Below are positions 30,601 to 41,272 of a stretch of DNA of 64,000 nucleotides, one piece after another; positions within the stretch are counted from its first letter, which is position 1; each line of letters starts with the position of its first letter. The stretch is from Klebsormidium nitens. Lineage: Eukaryota; Streptophyta; Klebsormidiophyceae; Klebsormidiales; Klebsormidiaceae. The DNA lies in the NCBI GenBank assembly GCA_000708835.1, contig DF237030.1, positions 163,907 through 227,906 of the forward strand, in the 5' to 3' direction. The translations under genes and the position numbers were made by a program. The notes below the pieces were generated by a model, which saw only the letters and a program-made list of their open reading frames with translations, did no database searches and was not told the origin of the DNA.

Positions 30601-33243
30601 TCAGTCCGCTTACCAAGATTTTGTTCATTCGAGCTACTACTGTCCTTTCAGCTCTGCTTGATCTTACGTCGAGCTACTACAGACCTTTCAGCTCTGCTTG
30701 ATCTTACGTCCTGTGAACGGACTGAGAGACCTTGAGACGTTCATGTACATCCTCGTTCCATGACTTCGGTCTTCGGCGACAGCATTTCGCGCACGTGGTC
30801 TGACTTGAGCCCCTAAAAATGTGCCCCCGTTGATGACGGGAGACCTCCAACTATGCTGCTGAAAAGTGTCCCCTTGAGTTCGGGGACACCTGCGCTTCTC
30901 TGATGTGCACCAACTTCCGTGTTACTCGCTCTGCTTCGAACTTCCTTCCGTCTCTCAACTACGAAGACTGCTTCTGCAGGTCGTCCGCAACGAATATGCG
31001 CGCCTCGAAGAACAGACGCTGGACTGGAACGTGGAACTCAACTGGCTGCTGGGTCACTGGCGCCACATACGCAGCGTCGGCGTTCTGCGCTCGCTGGTCC
31101 TGGCATACCGCGCGGAGCAGGTATCGCCTTTTCCTCAACTTCTGAAACTGGGTTGCCTGAGTTCTTTCTGCTGCTTCTCTCCAAAACTGAAGCTAAGTGG
31201 ATGTTTCACTTTCGGACATTCACACCGCTACTTCTGAGCAAGAAGCTTCGGGTCTGCCAAAAGGTAGTACTTTTTCGGACACCTTTTGGCACCGGAGTCG
31301 GCGTACTTGTAGGTGGAAGGCGGTGACGTCCTTGATTGAGCTTTATACGCGTGGCCGTTTCCTGTTTTGCAATCTCGAGCGAGTGAAGACTTTGGCATCG
31401 AATAAGCGACGCTGACGCTGTGAAACAAAACCGGTTTTCCTTGCTGATTCTGACGGACGCAGGTTTCGCTCGCATGCAATGTAGAAAGTGCAGACAATGA
31501 TGACCTTGATTTTTATGTTGGTTTTGGCCGGCAAATCTTGCCGCCGCCGCGCATTGATAACTTGGCATGGCCTTCGCGATACTTGTCGTGCCCATGCAAG
31601 CACAACTTTCGAGCTATGCTCTGCCGCCTCGTGATTCTTACACGTGTCGCTCTGTGCGTCCCCAGAGAGCCGCACAGGAAGGCGTAGAGAGCGACCACTC
31701 ATGGCTGGACTGCGGCTGCTGGGCCCGCGGCAAAAAGAAAGCCGACGCGGCCGCCAAGTCGAACGATAACCACGGTAAAGCAACGAAAGCTTTGGATCTT
31801 CGACAATCGATCTGGGACTACAGAATGTCTTCTCGTTTTCGCGCGTCTAAGATGCACTTTCTGCTTTCTGTCACGTGTCGGAAAAGAGGGCAGTTGAACC
31901 GGTTCTCCGAGTCTTTGCGAAAGTCTGCAACCTTGGACTCCTTATTCAAGGTGGGCAGTCTCCTAAGGGCGTCTGAAGTTGTTTACGATAGTTTTGAACC
32001 CCTCCTTTTCAGAGTACTGACGATGTATCTCGGGATACCAGGACGAGAGGTCTCTGTTCAGGACTGAGATTTTTGGTTGTTTGAATCAAATCTCACTGAT
32101 TTAGGTAGGTCTGTTGCGAAGCTGTGTCACAACGGTGACAAAGAATCGTGTTTCTCACTCATCATCAGGAAAGTACTATCTCTTCGTTGGAACAAACCAC
32201 TTAGCCGCCAGCGATTCTGCAACGGCGGTGTTGGCGGCGCAGAAATCAATACACGTCATCTTTCTGTTACCCAAACACGAGAGGTTGGAAGTACGGCTCT
32301 GACTGCCTGATTCCGGCCGCAGGTCATTCCGCCCGCGGCCATGACTGGCGGAACAACGTGCTGGTGGTAAACGGGGTGGAGGTGCCGCAGGCCCAGGTCA
32401 AGCGGATGCTGGAGCGGCTCCTCCTGGAAAAGGTACGTACCAATACCTAGTACGAAGTACCCATTAGTGCGAGATACCACACTGCCTCGGAAGTTGACAC
32501 CGTCAACGCAAATACGGGTTAAATGTGAACAGCTTTTGAAGCTGACGGGCATATTAATCTGCGTCCACCAATTTCTTGAGTTACTCTGCAAAGTCAGTGA
32601 AGAATTGAAGCTAAAAGGTCTTCGTTACTCGGCGTGTATTGAAGATAGGCAACCTATTAATAATCATTCGAAGAATCATGCCATGAAGCGAGTCCTTTTC
32701 GTCCGCTCCTCCCCTAGCTGCCACTGACTATTTTTGTGATCCGTGGCTTTTCAGCTGAGGTGACATAGAATGATTAAAGCGGTATTGTCCTACCTCACCT
32801 TGTACCTAAGCCTAAAATTTGTTCCATCTTAGAGGACGTTGTCCGTTTAATCTTCAGCACGATTCGTTTTCCGCACGAATGCCGCAAAGGCGTTGTCTCC
32901 TAGGCCACTCTGTACTTGGACCGAAACGTCGTTCCGTTCCGTTCCGACGTATTCCGCTTGGATTCGTCAGGAATGCCGGAAGGGCGGGGTCTGCGACGCC
33001 GAGCTGTCGCGGTTGACCGAGTACGTCGTCGCGTGTTTTGGCGATGCGCCTTCCCCCGAGGACCCCGAAGGTGGGGCGACCAATCACACTGGTGTGCTGA
33101 CTAAAGACGTCGCCACTCGGGACAAAGACGCACTGGCACTGATAGACGAGTTTTTGACGGAGATCCGGGGGAAGCTTATGTCGAATCAAGACGCAAGGGC
33201 AAAGATGTTGGAGGGAGAAGGGGAGGGGGAAGAGGACGAGTAG
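18665..33243 (+). CDS. Polycystin-2-like TRP cation channel
   Basis: Predicted six-helix cation channel of the PKD2 family, which in other flagellates acts in ciliary or plasma membranes. The 22 exons are 18665-19060, 19164-19199, 20119-20276, 20701-20823, 21385-21465, 21977-22031, 22474-22534, 22756-22802, 23010-23193, 23585-23732, 24096-24215, 25080-25275, 26218-26353, 27181-27291, 27549-27771, 28730-28924, 29366-29606, 30279-30416, 30980-31120, 31666-31774, 32323-32432 and 32971-33243. They total 3282 nt and encode 1093 aa. S1 is at about 113-131. A long extracytosolic domain (about 133-617) includes a Cys-rich CGNGVCDYP...GC..DCG module near 198-225, the NRVIAGLLFRQSRR motif, and PFGIDPVFLPSSSLYN. 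S2-S3 are in exon 27549, S4-S5 in exons 28730 and 29366. The pore end is NQCFVMSLGDVS near 837 and S6 is at about 860-880. The C-terminus is hydrophilic and ends acidic. The short second exon is the least certain. Confidence 0.93.
19061..19163 (+). other. GC-AG intron in the polycystin gene
   Basis: The donor reads CAG|GCAAGC and the acceptor TTTTTTCAG|TGC. No GT donor nearby keeps the phase. The GC donor has an otherwise ideal consensus, as expected for the minor GC-AG class. Confidence 0.75.
24727..25130 (+). repeat. Three copies of the 5' edge of polycystin exon 25080-25275
   Basis: Copies start near 24729, 24878 and 25080 (the real exon), spaced about 150 and 200 bp. Each keeps the acceptor region and a version of GGTGGTGGATCCCTGGTGCG followed by GACCC. 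The middle copy is close; the outer one is much eroded. Confidence 0.85.
25500..26265 (+). repeat. Six tandem copies of a polycystin 3' splice junction
   Basis: The real exon starts at 26218. Copies of its first ~35 bases, preceded by a CTGCAG-like acceptor, start at about 25520, 25641, 25803, 25947 and 26072, with spacings 121, 162, 144, 125 and 146 bp. Three keep an intact CTGCAG|GGCAAGGGC junction. Intron sequence (GAAAGACGATCCTCT, GCGGGACCTCGTCGATCAT) recurs between them. Each copy has indels that shift the frame. Confidence 0.92.
26312..26680 (+). repeat. Three copies of the 3' edge of polycystin exon 26218-26353
   Basis: The real exon end (CGACGAGGTCTCCATTCAG to the donor at 26354) is followed by copies at about 26463-26515 and 26624-26680. 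The first keeps GACGAGGTCTCCACTTAG, with a stop inside. The second is more eroded. Both sides of this one exon are therefore duplicated into the flanking introns. Confidence 0.88.
27752..27920 (+). repeat. Copy of the 3' splice edge of polycystin exon 27549-27771
   Basis: The exon end and donor (CATTGGGCTGTGGTGAGCCG) recur about 117 bp downstream as CATTGGGCTCTGATGAGTGG, with similar flanking bases on both sides (TTCACTGATCTTCT against TCGTACCGGTCTTCT). Confidence 0.75.
30631..30710. repeat. 40-bp tandem duplication in a polycystin intron
   Basis: GAGCTACTAC plus 30 bp occurs at 30631 and again at 30671. The two units are identical except for a few bases near position 11-14. It is a recent tandem duplication away from a splice site. 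Confidence 0.9.
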
Positions 33244-35527
33244 ACTGAAGACGGGCAAAACGAGGTGTTACTCTTTAAGTACGTATAGGGCCAGAACCGG
33301 GCATGTCGCAAAAAACAGTTATCTAGCGGTTAAAGTTGTATCGAAGCGTGACACGGAGATAGCTCGGTGGGTCAAAGCGTGGGACTCATGGCGTTTACTT
33401 AACGAAGATCGGAAGTCAGTCCTCGTTCCGAACAAGCAGTTATATGTATGCTAAGCGATTAGTAGTGTAGACGGCAGTCGAAAGCACAGTCGCAGCGCCA
33501 GGAATCAGGTAGAAGAGACAAGCGAGGCAATGGTTCATTGACCAGGCGTAGAATTGTTCGCGCTACCGCAGGCTAGGCAAGCGGGTACAGCAGTATTTAT
33601 TGACTTGTAGGAGACGCGTTTCGTGGCAACTTTGGTTAACGTGTGCGGTTGCGCGCGCGTGCAGTGCGAGCAATCTCAGGATTGTTCTTGAAGCAGTCAC
33701 AGGGGCTTGGCTAATAGAGCGGATGTGAAACGCTCCAGGGCACCTTACTTTTGGACTGACTGCCCTTTTACCACGCGACCAAGTAAGTTCTGGCATGGTC
33801 GCTGGATCCGATTCATGTAGTTAAATTAGGAATTCGATCATGCTTACAGTACTTGGCCTTGAGCACAGTCGCGGCCCCGGCCATGCCCGGCCGGCGGCGG
33901 CCATGCCGGCAGCGCGGTATTCTGGCCAGCCGGCGACCGCGAGCGATCAAATCTGGACGGCCGGGCGTGGCCGAGTGATTGGACGCGGGCGCTGCCGCTC
34001 AAAGCAACACTGACTGAATGCATTGCACACGTCAAGCTCCTGGCTGCCAGCATGTTGATGTTGATCCTGTACATAATTGCACTGGTAGATTCTGAGGAAT
34101 TAAGGTATACTCGTCAGAGACAGCAACAGACATGCTTGCATTCTCGATCATCGTGCTGCAGCCTGAGCTAGCACGCGCAAGTTCCTTCCAAAGCGTTTTG
34201 CGTGCTCCTAGTGTCTTGATCAGGGCGCATGACGCGACAATTCCGAAACTCTGACCACAGATGGTCGATCGGGCCCCGCAAGGCAGCTGAGTCACCACTT
34301 GTGTGGCTCGAAGCCATGGCAGCATGCCCAAGATGCAGTGACAAAGTGGGGACTGAGCGTTCACTGATTTACAGGCCAGTACGGCCGACGGTCGGATCGG
34401 TAAATTGTACAAATCAGATGCAAGATGCTCTCAAAAATCTAATAAGACGCTCTCATACGTACTGTGGTCGCTTCTTAGGAGTATTGGCATCACTCGATCG
34501 TCATGATGACAAGGGATAATGTGCATGCTACTTTGGATGCCACGGCCGTCGCACAAACGTTCATCTGGTGGACAGCTATAGGACGTTTCAGGAAGTGCTT
34601 GCGCTCTGCACCAATTCCAGAAGTGAAGGCGCGCCTGAAGAGAAGCCTGGTGAGACGTTTCGTTGTCCGTCTTGCTTAGTCTTAGATCCAGGCAAAATCC
34701 GCAAACACGCTTGCCTTGAGCCTTGACCAATTCCTCGCGTGACATACATCTGCCAATTGATGCTTACTTGTGCGGTTGCGTGTCTTTGGTATCCTGGTAA
34801 GTACTTGAGGACCGGGTTTTACAGAGGCGGTTCTAAGGAAATAGAGGCCAGGAATAGATAGTATACCAACTAATGTTGTTACAGACTCAATACTTGTTGT
34901 ACGTGAACACAAGCTGCAAAGGCTGGTGCCTATCACGAGGAGGTTGCAGCAAGTCGGGGTTCGTTCACCAAGATAGTAGGTCTCCTTCATTGCTTTTGGT
35001 GCGAAGGGATCTTCGGGCTTCTACCTGTGATGAGAAGGTCCGCTGCGTTGATACGGCTCAGCAATCTCGAACTGGACTCGGCGGCAGGCTTACCAATTGG
35101 ACACAGAACGGACCAGCCAGAGTATCCAGAGCATGGTCCAGGAACCTCGATCAACGGTTGAGAACCTCAGGAAAGGAGAGGACAATCGTTTTGTTCTTTG
35201 CAGGATGCATTGAAAAAAGCGCTCAGAAATCCAACCGCTGGTGTTGTCCACAAAAGCTTTGACAGTTTGATTCAGCGATTGCGCAAAAGCGGCACTTACA
35301 GGACAGATTTGCAAATGTGAACCAGTCATTGTAGACGAAGCTGCCATTACGGAGGCCTTTTATACACTCCGAGAATTTTGTCAATAGACGAAGTACGGGT
35401 TTCGCAACGCCGCAAGAGCAGGCAGCCCTTGTAACATCCTGATTGATATTGTTGCGCCACTCTTCACCTGCTGAACTGCCTGCTTACGCTAGACAAACTG
35501 TAAAACCAGCTAAGGCGTAGAGAGAAA

Positions 35528-35881
35528 TCACCCAGCTCTGATCCTCACTCTCATCTCGACCAGAAAGTTTCTGCCATTCTGGATAGGCTCGACTCTTATG
35601 ATCTCAAGTATCTCATAAGTAGGACACTCTATGTCTGGAATGGTCCTGCCAACGGACAAACAAGGGCCGCCATGAGGTTCCACCGAGGTCGGGTTCTCCG
35701 GAGTTCCTTCATAGGTCCACCACGATACGTCTTCCTTGAACATGGTCACTCTGTCGCCAGCACACGAATACGAGCACGTGGATCCAACTGAATGGCAACC
35801 TGGGTGCAGTATGCATTTGTAAACGTGAGGCGTCATTTCTCCAGCAGATTCTGGAGTCGGTTGCAATGGGAAGCCTTCCGA
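35528..35881 (-). CDS. Possible exon of an unrecognised cysteine-rich protein
   Basis: A minus-strand stretch stays open for 117 codons after a good acceptor (TTTCTTTCACACAG|TCG at 35882-35884) down to a TGA at 35528. A GG|GTGATT donor lies just before that stop. The encoded segment has six cysteines, including CILHPGCHS and STCSYSCAGD, and ends in a beta-strand-like stretch (FLVEMRVRIRAG). I do not recognise the family. No start codon or partner exon could be joined with confidence. Confidence 0.3.
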   Translation of the reverse strand, partial: SEGFPLQPTPESAGEMTPHVYKCILHPGCHSVGSTCSYSCAGDRVTMFKEDVSWWTYEGTPENPTSVEPHGGPCLSVGRTIPDIECPTYEILEIIRVEPIQNGRNFLVEMRVRIRAG

Positions 35882-35932
35882 CTGTGTGAAAGAAACGGGT
35901 CGAATTGAAGCTAATTCAGGACGCGTCTTTTT

Positions 35933-35978
35933 GTACGGTTCTTTTCGTAAGCTAATTCACGTACGGTTCTTTTCGTAA
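35933..35978. repeat. 18-bp direct repeat
   Basis: GTACGGTTCTTTTCGTAA occurs at 35933-35950 and 35961-35978, a period of 28 bp, each preceded by GCTAATTCA-like bases. Confidence 0.85.
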
Positions 35979-36876
35979 TGGCGTCAGCACTTTATGGCGT
36001 GTCTAGCAAGAGCACCTTTGCTCCCTCCTTTCTAAACTCAACATGCATGATGAACTCATTGATTTTCAGGCCTCAAATGAGCGTGATCCATCCAAGTCGA
36101 GTATTTTTGAAGTGGTTAGATCAGCCTAGATTCTCGCTCGGTGACATCAGGACCGTTATCTTCTTCCGAAAGAGTTGAACCGTACCACAATGCTTTGAAA
36201 GGAAGCCTCTAGAACGAGTGATGAACTTCCGAGCAAACCTGAGCTAGCAGATGTTTTGAAAAACATTGCCAGGGTAAATGAAGCTCACGTGCACGCCTTT
36301 CCTCCTTGTCGCCTCTTGAGACGTGGCTCAAAAGCCTTCAAGATTTCCTTCACGTTCGTGGGCCACCCTCCAAGCTTCTTCGCTTCTTCTCCGCCCGCTC
36401 ATTCTTTTTGTCCTCCTGGTATTACTATTCCGGGATTCCGGGATGATTCCGCTGTACTAATACAGTCCGCGTCAGTTTCAGAGCGTGGATCTCCCTCTCG
36501 CGCTTCACGCTTGGAGCCGGTTCTTACTCAAGAGTCGACTGGTTGAACTACGGCCCAAATTGTTTGTTTCTTATAAGATCGGCTTGGGTCGGATGAACGG
36601 GGAATATCATACCAATAATGATGATCAATAACAAGTCTAGCTGAAAAGCCGCACATGTCCTTGTGAAGGCCTTCGCCTTGTCGCCTTTAGATGTTTAAAC
36701 GTGCCATGTTGGCAGCGCTCGTTGGACAACCTGACAACCTCTTGTACGTGGCTCCGACGCTAAGCGGAGCACCCCACCGCCTGAGGCCCACAGCAAAATT
36801 ACCACGCACAAGGTTTGTGCTCCTCATGAATGAGCTCTCTGCTCATCAATGTCATGGAAGTGCAGGTCAATCAACG

Positions 36877-36903
36877 ATATATATCCGCGCGCGCGCGCGC
36901 CGC
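36877..36903. repeat. Alternating AT then CG dinucleotide tract
   Basis: A run of ATATATAT is followed directly by about nine CG dinucleotides. Such alternating purine-pyrimidine DNA is prone to left-handed (Z) conformation and to length change. It lies about 330 bp upstream of the EMC2 start. Confidence 0.85.
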
Positions 36904-37235
36904 CGGGCAAGTAATCCACGCCGGCGCGGCCGCTAATGCGCTGGGGTTTTCCCCAAAACCCTCTGAAACCCTCTTCTTCAAGTTCCGTTCCGTTTCAGTG
37001 TGAGCTAGGGACTATTCCGGTTTAGCCTCATGGGCGGAGAGGGGCTGTAGGCTGTAGCCTCGTGAGCCTCATCTGAGTCATCAGAGCCCATCAGAGCCTA
37101 CACAGGCTACAGAGGAGCACATACCGTACAGAACGCTCGCAAGCAAAGGCAGCGCACGCTTGCAAAAGTAGCCCCCTGTTCTATTGTGGAGCTAAAGTTG
37201 ATCGATCAGGTGTGGTTGGGTCCCTGGTAAGCACG

Positions 37236-40200
37236 ATGGCGATCAGGCTCCACGAGCTCCAGGAGCTGGACAAATTGGAGGAGCGCCTCAGTCCGCTGGC
37301 CGGCAAACCTGGCGGTGACTTTGACGCCCGTGTGCAGTGTCTGCGGTTGCTCAGGAGAATGCGCCTTCGGCGGTCAGAATGTGTTGTCATGTATGGTCAA
37401 GAATTGGTGAAGAACAAGGCTTGGACGAGAAGGCTGGGAACGCAATTGTGGGATGTGTATGAGCAGGTGGGTAAATAAACCGACTAGAAGGGTCTGAGGT
37501 TGGTTGCATTTTGCGTATTGTTTGCTGTGTGATGGATTGAAATATTGGATCCGACAGCAGCAATGAACAGATGTATTTGCAAAGCCAAAGCTACTGGGGT
37601 TGGTCTTAACTGATTGCAGGGGTGTCAATGACGATGATTGGGTGTCCCTTTCATCAATGTTATAGATTGGTTCAATCGCCAGGCAATAGAGGACAATTGG
37701 ACCAATGAGTGAACCAAGCTTAGCAACATAACCATCTGAAAGTCCCCCGCAAGACCTCACAATCCTACCACCCTTTTCCAGCTTTTACGGAACAAGAAAC
37801 TACAATCGAGCCAGAACAAAGTCGGAGGGCTCTGTTTCAGGAATTAAAAGTGTTCAAACCACATAGGATCTTGATCCATGTAGAGGCAGGAAAGTCCAAT
37901 GTGCTTCAGCACTGACTGCGATTGCGTGCGATTGATTTCTTACTTTTGAAAATTTTGGGTCAGGCATTAGTTATGCCTGGGGCTAAGAGGTCAGTTGACA
38001 GGACTTATCGAAAGGGTTTTCGAATTAGCAAGGCTTCATTTTGTAAGATTTGTGGGACCACTGCAAAAAGGGATCTGCTTCCACTTGAGGCCGTAACACC
38101 TAGAGGGGTCTCTCTTTCCCCTTCTTCGGAAGCTTCCTTGATCCTCAGAGCAGGATTCCCAGGATCGTCAAAGTCCAGGGCCAACAGAAACAATGAGATC
38201 TGAAGAGAGAGGAAGTTTGTGACTTGTCAAGACCTCCGATTGCTCAGACATTTGGAGAGGACTCTAGTCTAGAAAAGTCAAGATAACGACATTTCCTTTG
38301 GGATACTGAAGATCATGCAATTTTGAGAACAGCATTTACAGAAAATGTGAAGTCACAGACCAGATGTTTGACTCAGAAATACGTGCGTGCAGGTTGCTCT
38401 TGCTGCCCTTGACACCGGCGACTTGGAGCTAGCGCAGGAATGCGGCAATGCAGTGGCCCGAAAGTTTCCCGGCAGCCAGCGTGTGGCTAAGATGGCGGGG
38501 ATGCTGCTAGAGGCGCAGGAGGAGTGGGAGGAGGCGGACCGAGTGAGCTCGCGCCCGATCTCTTGGCTTCCTTGTTCGTGCTCTTGGTGATTGTTCGATC
38601 TTGGCGGAGCTTCAATCCCAAAAGCACTTGGCTATCTGGGCACAAAATGGAAACATCGTAACCACCCCAGGATCATGATGGCAAGACTTTTGTGCGGAGC
38701 GAACACTCTTGATATTCATGAGTATACGACTTGTCCCGATGCTTGGAGTCCTGTTCCAGTTTTGTCAAAATACAGGGAAAAGAAAGCGTAGTGAAAAAGT
38801 GTGTGTGCTCAATGCACTCGGGTCAACCATGATTAAGAAGGATGATTGTGAACTTCTAGTGCAACTGCAAGACATACCTGACGGTAAATTGTCTCCATGC
38901 AGGTGTATAAGGAGACTTTGGAGGAGACCCCAGGCAGCCATCTTATACATAAGCGGAGGGTGGCGGCGCTCAAGAGTCAGGGGAACTTGACGGGGGCGGC
39001 CGAAGCGCTCAATGCATACCTCGACATCTTCCAAGCAGATGCGGAAGGGTGGCGGGAACTGGCAGAGATCTACATCAAGTGAGCATGCGTTAGCTTTGCT
39101 GTGGTTGAATGGCAGTTTAAGAAGCGGTTCTGCCAGGCCCGAGTCGAAAAAGACAAACTTTTTGCAGGTTTGGTAAGAATGTTGTTACCTTGCTGTCAGA
39201 TTGAACTAGATGTGAAGTAAAGGTCCTGCCAGCTTACCTAGCGTGTTTCTGCCATTTGTTTTCGCAAGCAGGGCCCAGAAATTGCACATTAGTATTATCC
39301 TTGAGACCACTGATTAGCACTTGCTAGCTATTTTGTCCGACCAGTCGTACTTCGCCTTCTGAGCTCGTAAACTTCATCCGTTCTGGCAACTGAGTGTGAT
39401 CCTTTCTTCCGTTGCTGTCGCATCGCTCCAACGTTAAGGCTCGCTGACTCCCACCGTCCTCTTATCCGGCTGGCGTAGCCTCCCTCTCGACAACGGAACG
39501 AAACAAACATCTGCTCACATCATCAAAATACAGGTTTTGCTGACCCGCTTCCTGACCATATCCGCAGGCTTCAGCAGTATCGCCAGGCGGCTTACTGCTA
39601 TGAGGAAGTGCTGGTCTCGCAGCCGCAGAACTCGCTAATACACATGGCGTATGCGGACGTACTGTACACGCTCGGGGGGGTCGACAACTTCAGACTGGCC
39701 CGCAAGTACTACGCAGGTACAGTGCTCTCCTGCTTAGAAGAAGACAATTGAATCGGAGGCGAATCTCATCGTGCGGGTCTTGCGTGTTCTCAGATTTTCG
39801 AACCGGGTCGATTCGGAAGTTTGTTTTAAATTCCCAAGCCAAGCTTTCTTTGCAGCTGAACTCCACTTGGAGCGTGGCCCACGATTGCTTTGGCGAAAGC
39901 TCTCCTTCAAACTGGCATAAGTCATCAAGCTGGCCGCATATGTAGAATTTGATGACAGAGCACTTCAACCAGATGACGTCGAACTTATAAATGGAGAAGG
40001 CAAGCTTGATGTGGCCTCTTCATGCAAGCAGCGATGTCTGTTGCTAACGTGGGTCTTACTGTTGCAGCTGCTGTGGAGATCTCCGGCGGCGGGAATGTTC
40101 GAGCGCTGTACGGAATTGTGCAGAGCGCAGCAGCAATTGCAGCGGCCACCAAGGGGAACAAACGAGGGGAGCCTGAAAGTACGGACCTTCCTCTGCTGGC

Positions 40201-40294
40201 AGTCGATGTTTTGAAAAAGGAGTATCAGCAGCATTGTCCAGCTTTGCTTCCGATTGTCACGAGAACATTGGACGGTCAGGTCGCGCTATTGTAA
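37236..40294 (+). CDS. EMC2: ER membrane protein complex subunit 2 (TPR protein)
   Basis: Cytosolic TPR subunit of the ER membrane complex, which inserts and helps fold multipass membrane proteins. The five exons are 37236-37466, 38393-38542, 38903-39078, 39568-39716 and 40068-40294. They total 933 nt and encode 310 aa, close to the usual 295-310. The N-terminus reads MAIRLHELQELDKLEE as in plant homologues. Helical TPR hairpins follow, with VALAALDTGDLELAQE near 78. The EMC2 hallmark HLIHKRRVAALKSQGN is near 140. Further TPRs include ADAEGWRELAEIYIKLQQY and YEEVLVSQPQNSLIHMAYADVLYTLGG. The segment NFRLARKYYA then leads to a short Ala-rich tail. Splice phases all agree. The gene converges on eIF4E. 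Confidence 0.95.
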
Positions 40295-41272
40295 ATGATA
40301 GTTCTGGTCAGTCAAGCAGCCTCGCGGTTTGGACTTCGCACCCGCCATGGCACGCTTTTTGACCCTTTGTGTCGACTCAATAATGGAGGAATGTAATTTT
40401 TCAGGGTCAAGTATCCGATTCAGCCTATTTCACATGTTGGGATTACTAGTGCAAGTTCGGGGAGAACGTGATATTTGGCAGCTGACCAAGCCGCCATAGT
40501 TTAAGACAATGATTGCCCCTATCTCGAGGTTCGTGTACAGTTACAGCTCGCCATACATCTTCGGCCTATAGCACATCGCTCTAGGTCTCGTCTGCATCAT
40601 GAGACACCATGAGACATCAGCGGGGCGCTGCGTGCGGCCGCGCAGGCCATGCAGGTTCTGACAATCGCATTCCATGCAGTACATGGCCGGGCTCTCGTGC
40701 TCTTTTACCTTTATCCCATCATCCTTTCATATATGTCCATGCCCCCGGGTGAGCGTTTGCGGACCCAAGCGCCATATATACCATGCAAATTTGATAACGA
40801 CAATACTCAGTTCTGTGAGTGACTCCAAGGCGCGAGCTAGCTGAAAATGGTCCCAGCTGAACATTCCGACATCATCTTTGCTACTCACATAATTACCTGG
40901 CGTCCGACTTATGCGGACACGGCCTGCACTTCGTTTTTGCCGGGCAACGCTGTTCACCGTACAACAATCCGACTTTCGCTGCGCATGATGTACGGCTCAC
41001 AGCTTCCCACAACTATGTCCCTCAAGAGATTGCACCGCCGCTCAAGCAGTAATATAGCTCTTAGCTTCCCCTTTCGGCTGCGTGCCAAAACAGTCGGACA
41101 CCGCGCATTCTCTTGGATATGCCCCCGAGATTGTCAAAAACACGCTGGAGACAGACTGCTAGAGGACATCTGACAAGGAAAAGACCCTTGACACCAGATT
41201 GTGAAGTATCTGGGCCGGATTCAAGCCAATGTTCCCAATATCGTACGATCAGCTGCACATAGTTTGTGCACC
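40295..41272. other. Intergenic region, convergent EMC2 and eIF4E 3' ends
   Basis: About 1 kb without coding signal. It contains GC-rich palindromic words (GCGGCCGCGC near 40634) and ATATATG/CATATATA-type words near 40730-40790. Confidence 0.5.

Larger units (their letters stand above)
33244..37235. other. Long intergenic region with weak coding signals
   Basis: About 4 kb between the polycystin stop and the EMC2 start. Apart from one possible exon at 35528-35881 I cannot support any gene. It holds a GC-rich segment with nested GGCC/CCGG palindromes at about 33870-33990, an (AT)n(CG)n tract at 36877-36903, a direct repeat at 35933-35978, and repeated GTAGCCTC/GAGCCTCAT-like words at about 37020-37100. 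It could contain a rapidly evolving or decayed gene. Confidence 0.4.

Noticed and set aside
33360-33430. tRNA-like stretch with a box-A-like TAGCTCGGTGG and GGGACTCAT
   Set aside because: No convincing box B or T arm and the acceptor ends do not pair.
35350-35365. TATAAAAG on the minus strand before a short ATG-started frame
   Set aside because: Only about a dozen bases separate it from the ATG, too close for a core promoter, and the frame has no recognisable product.
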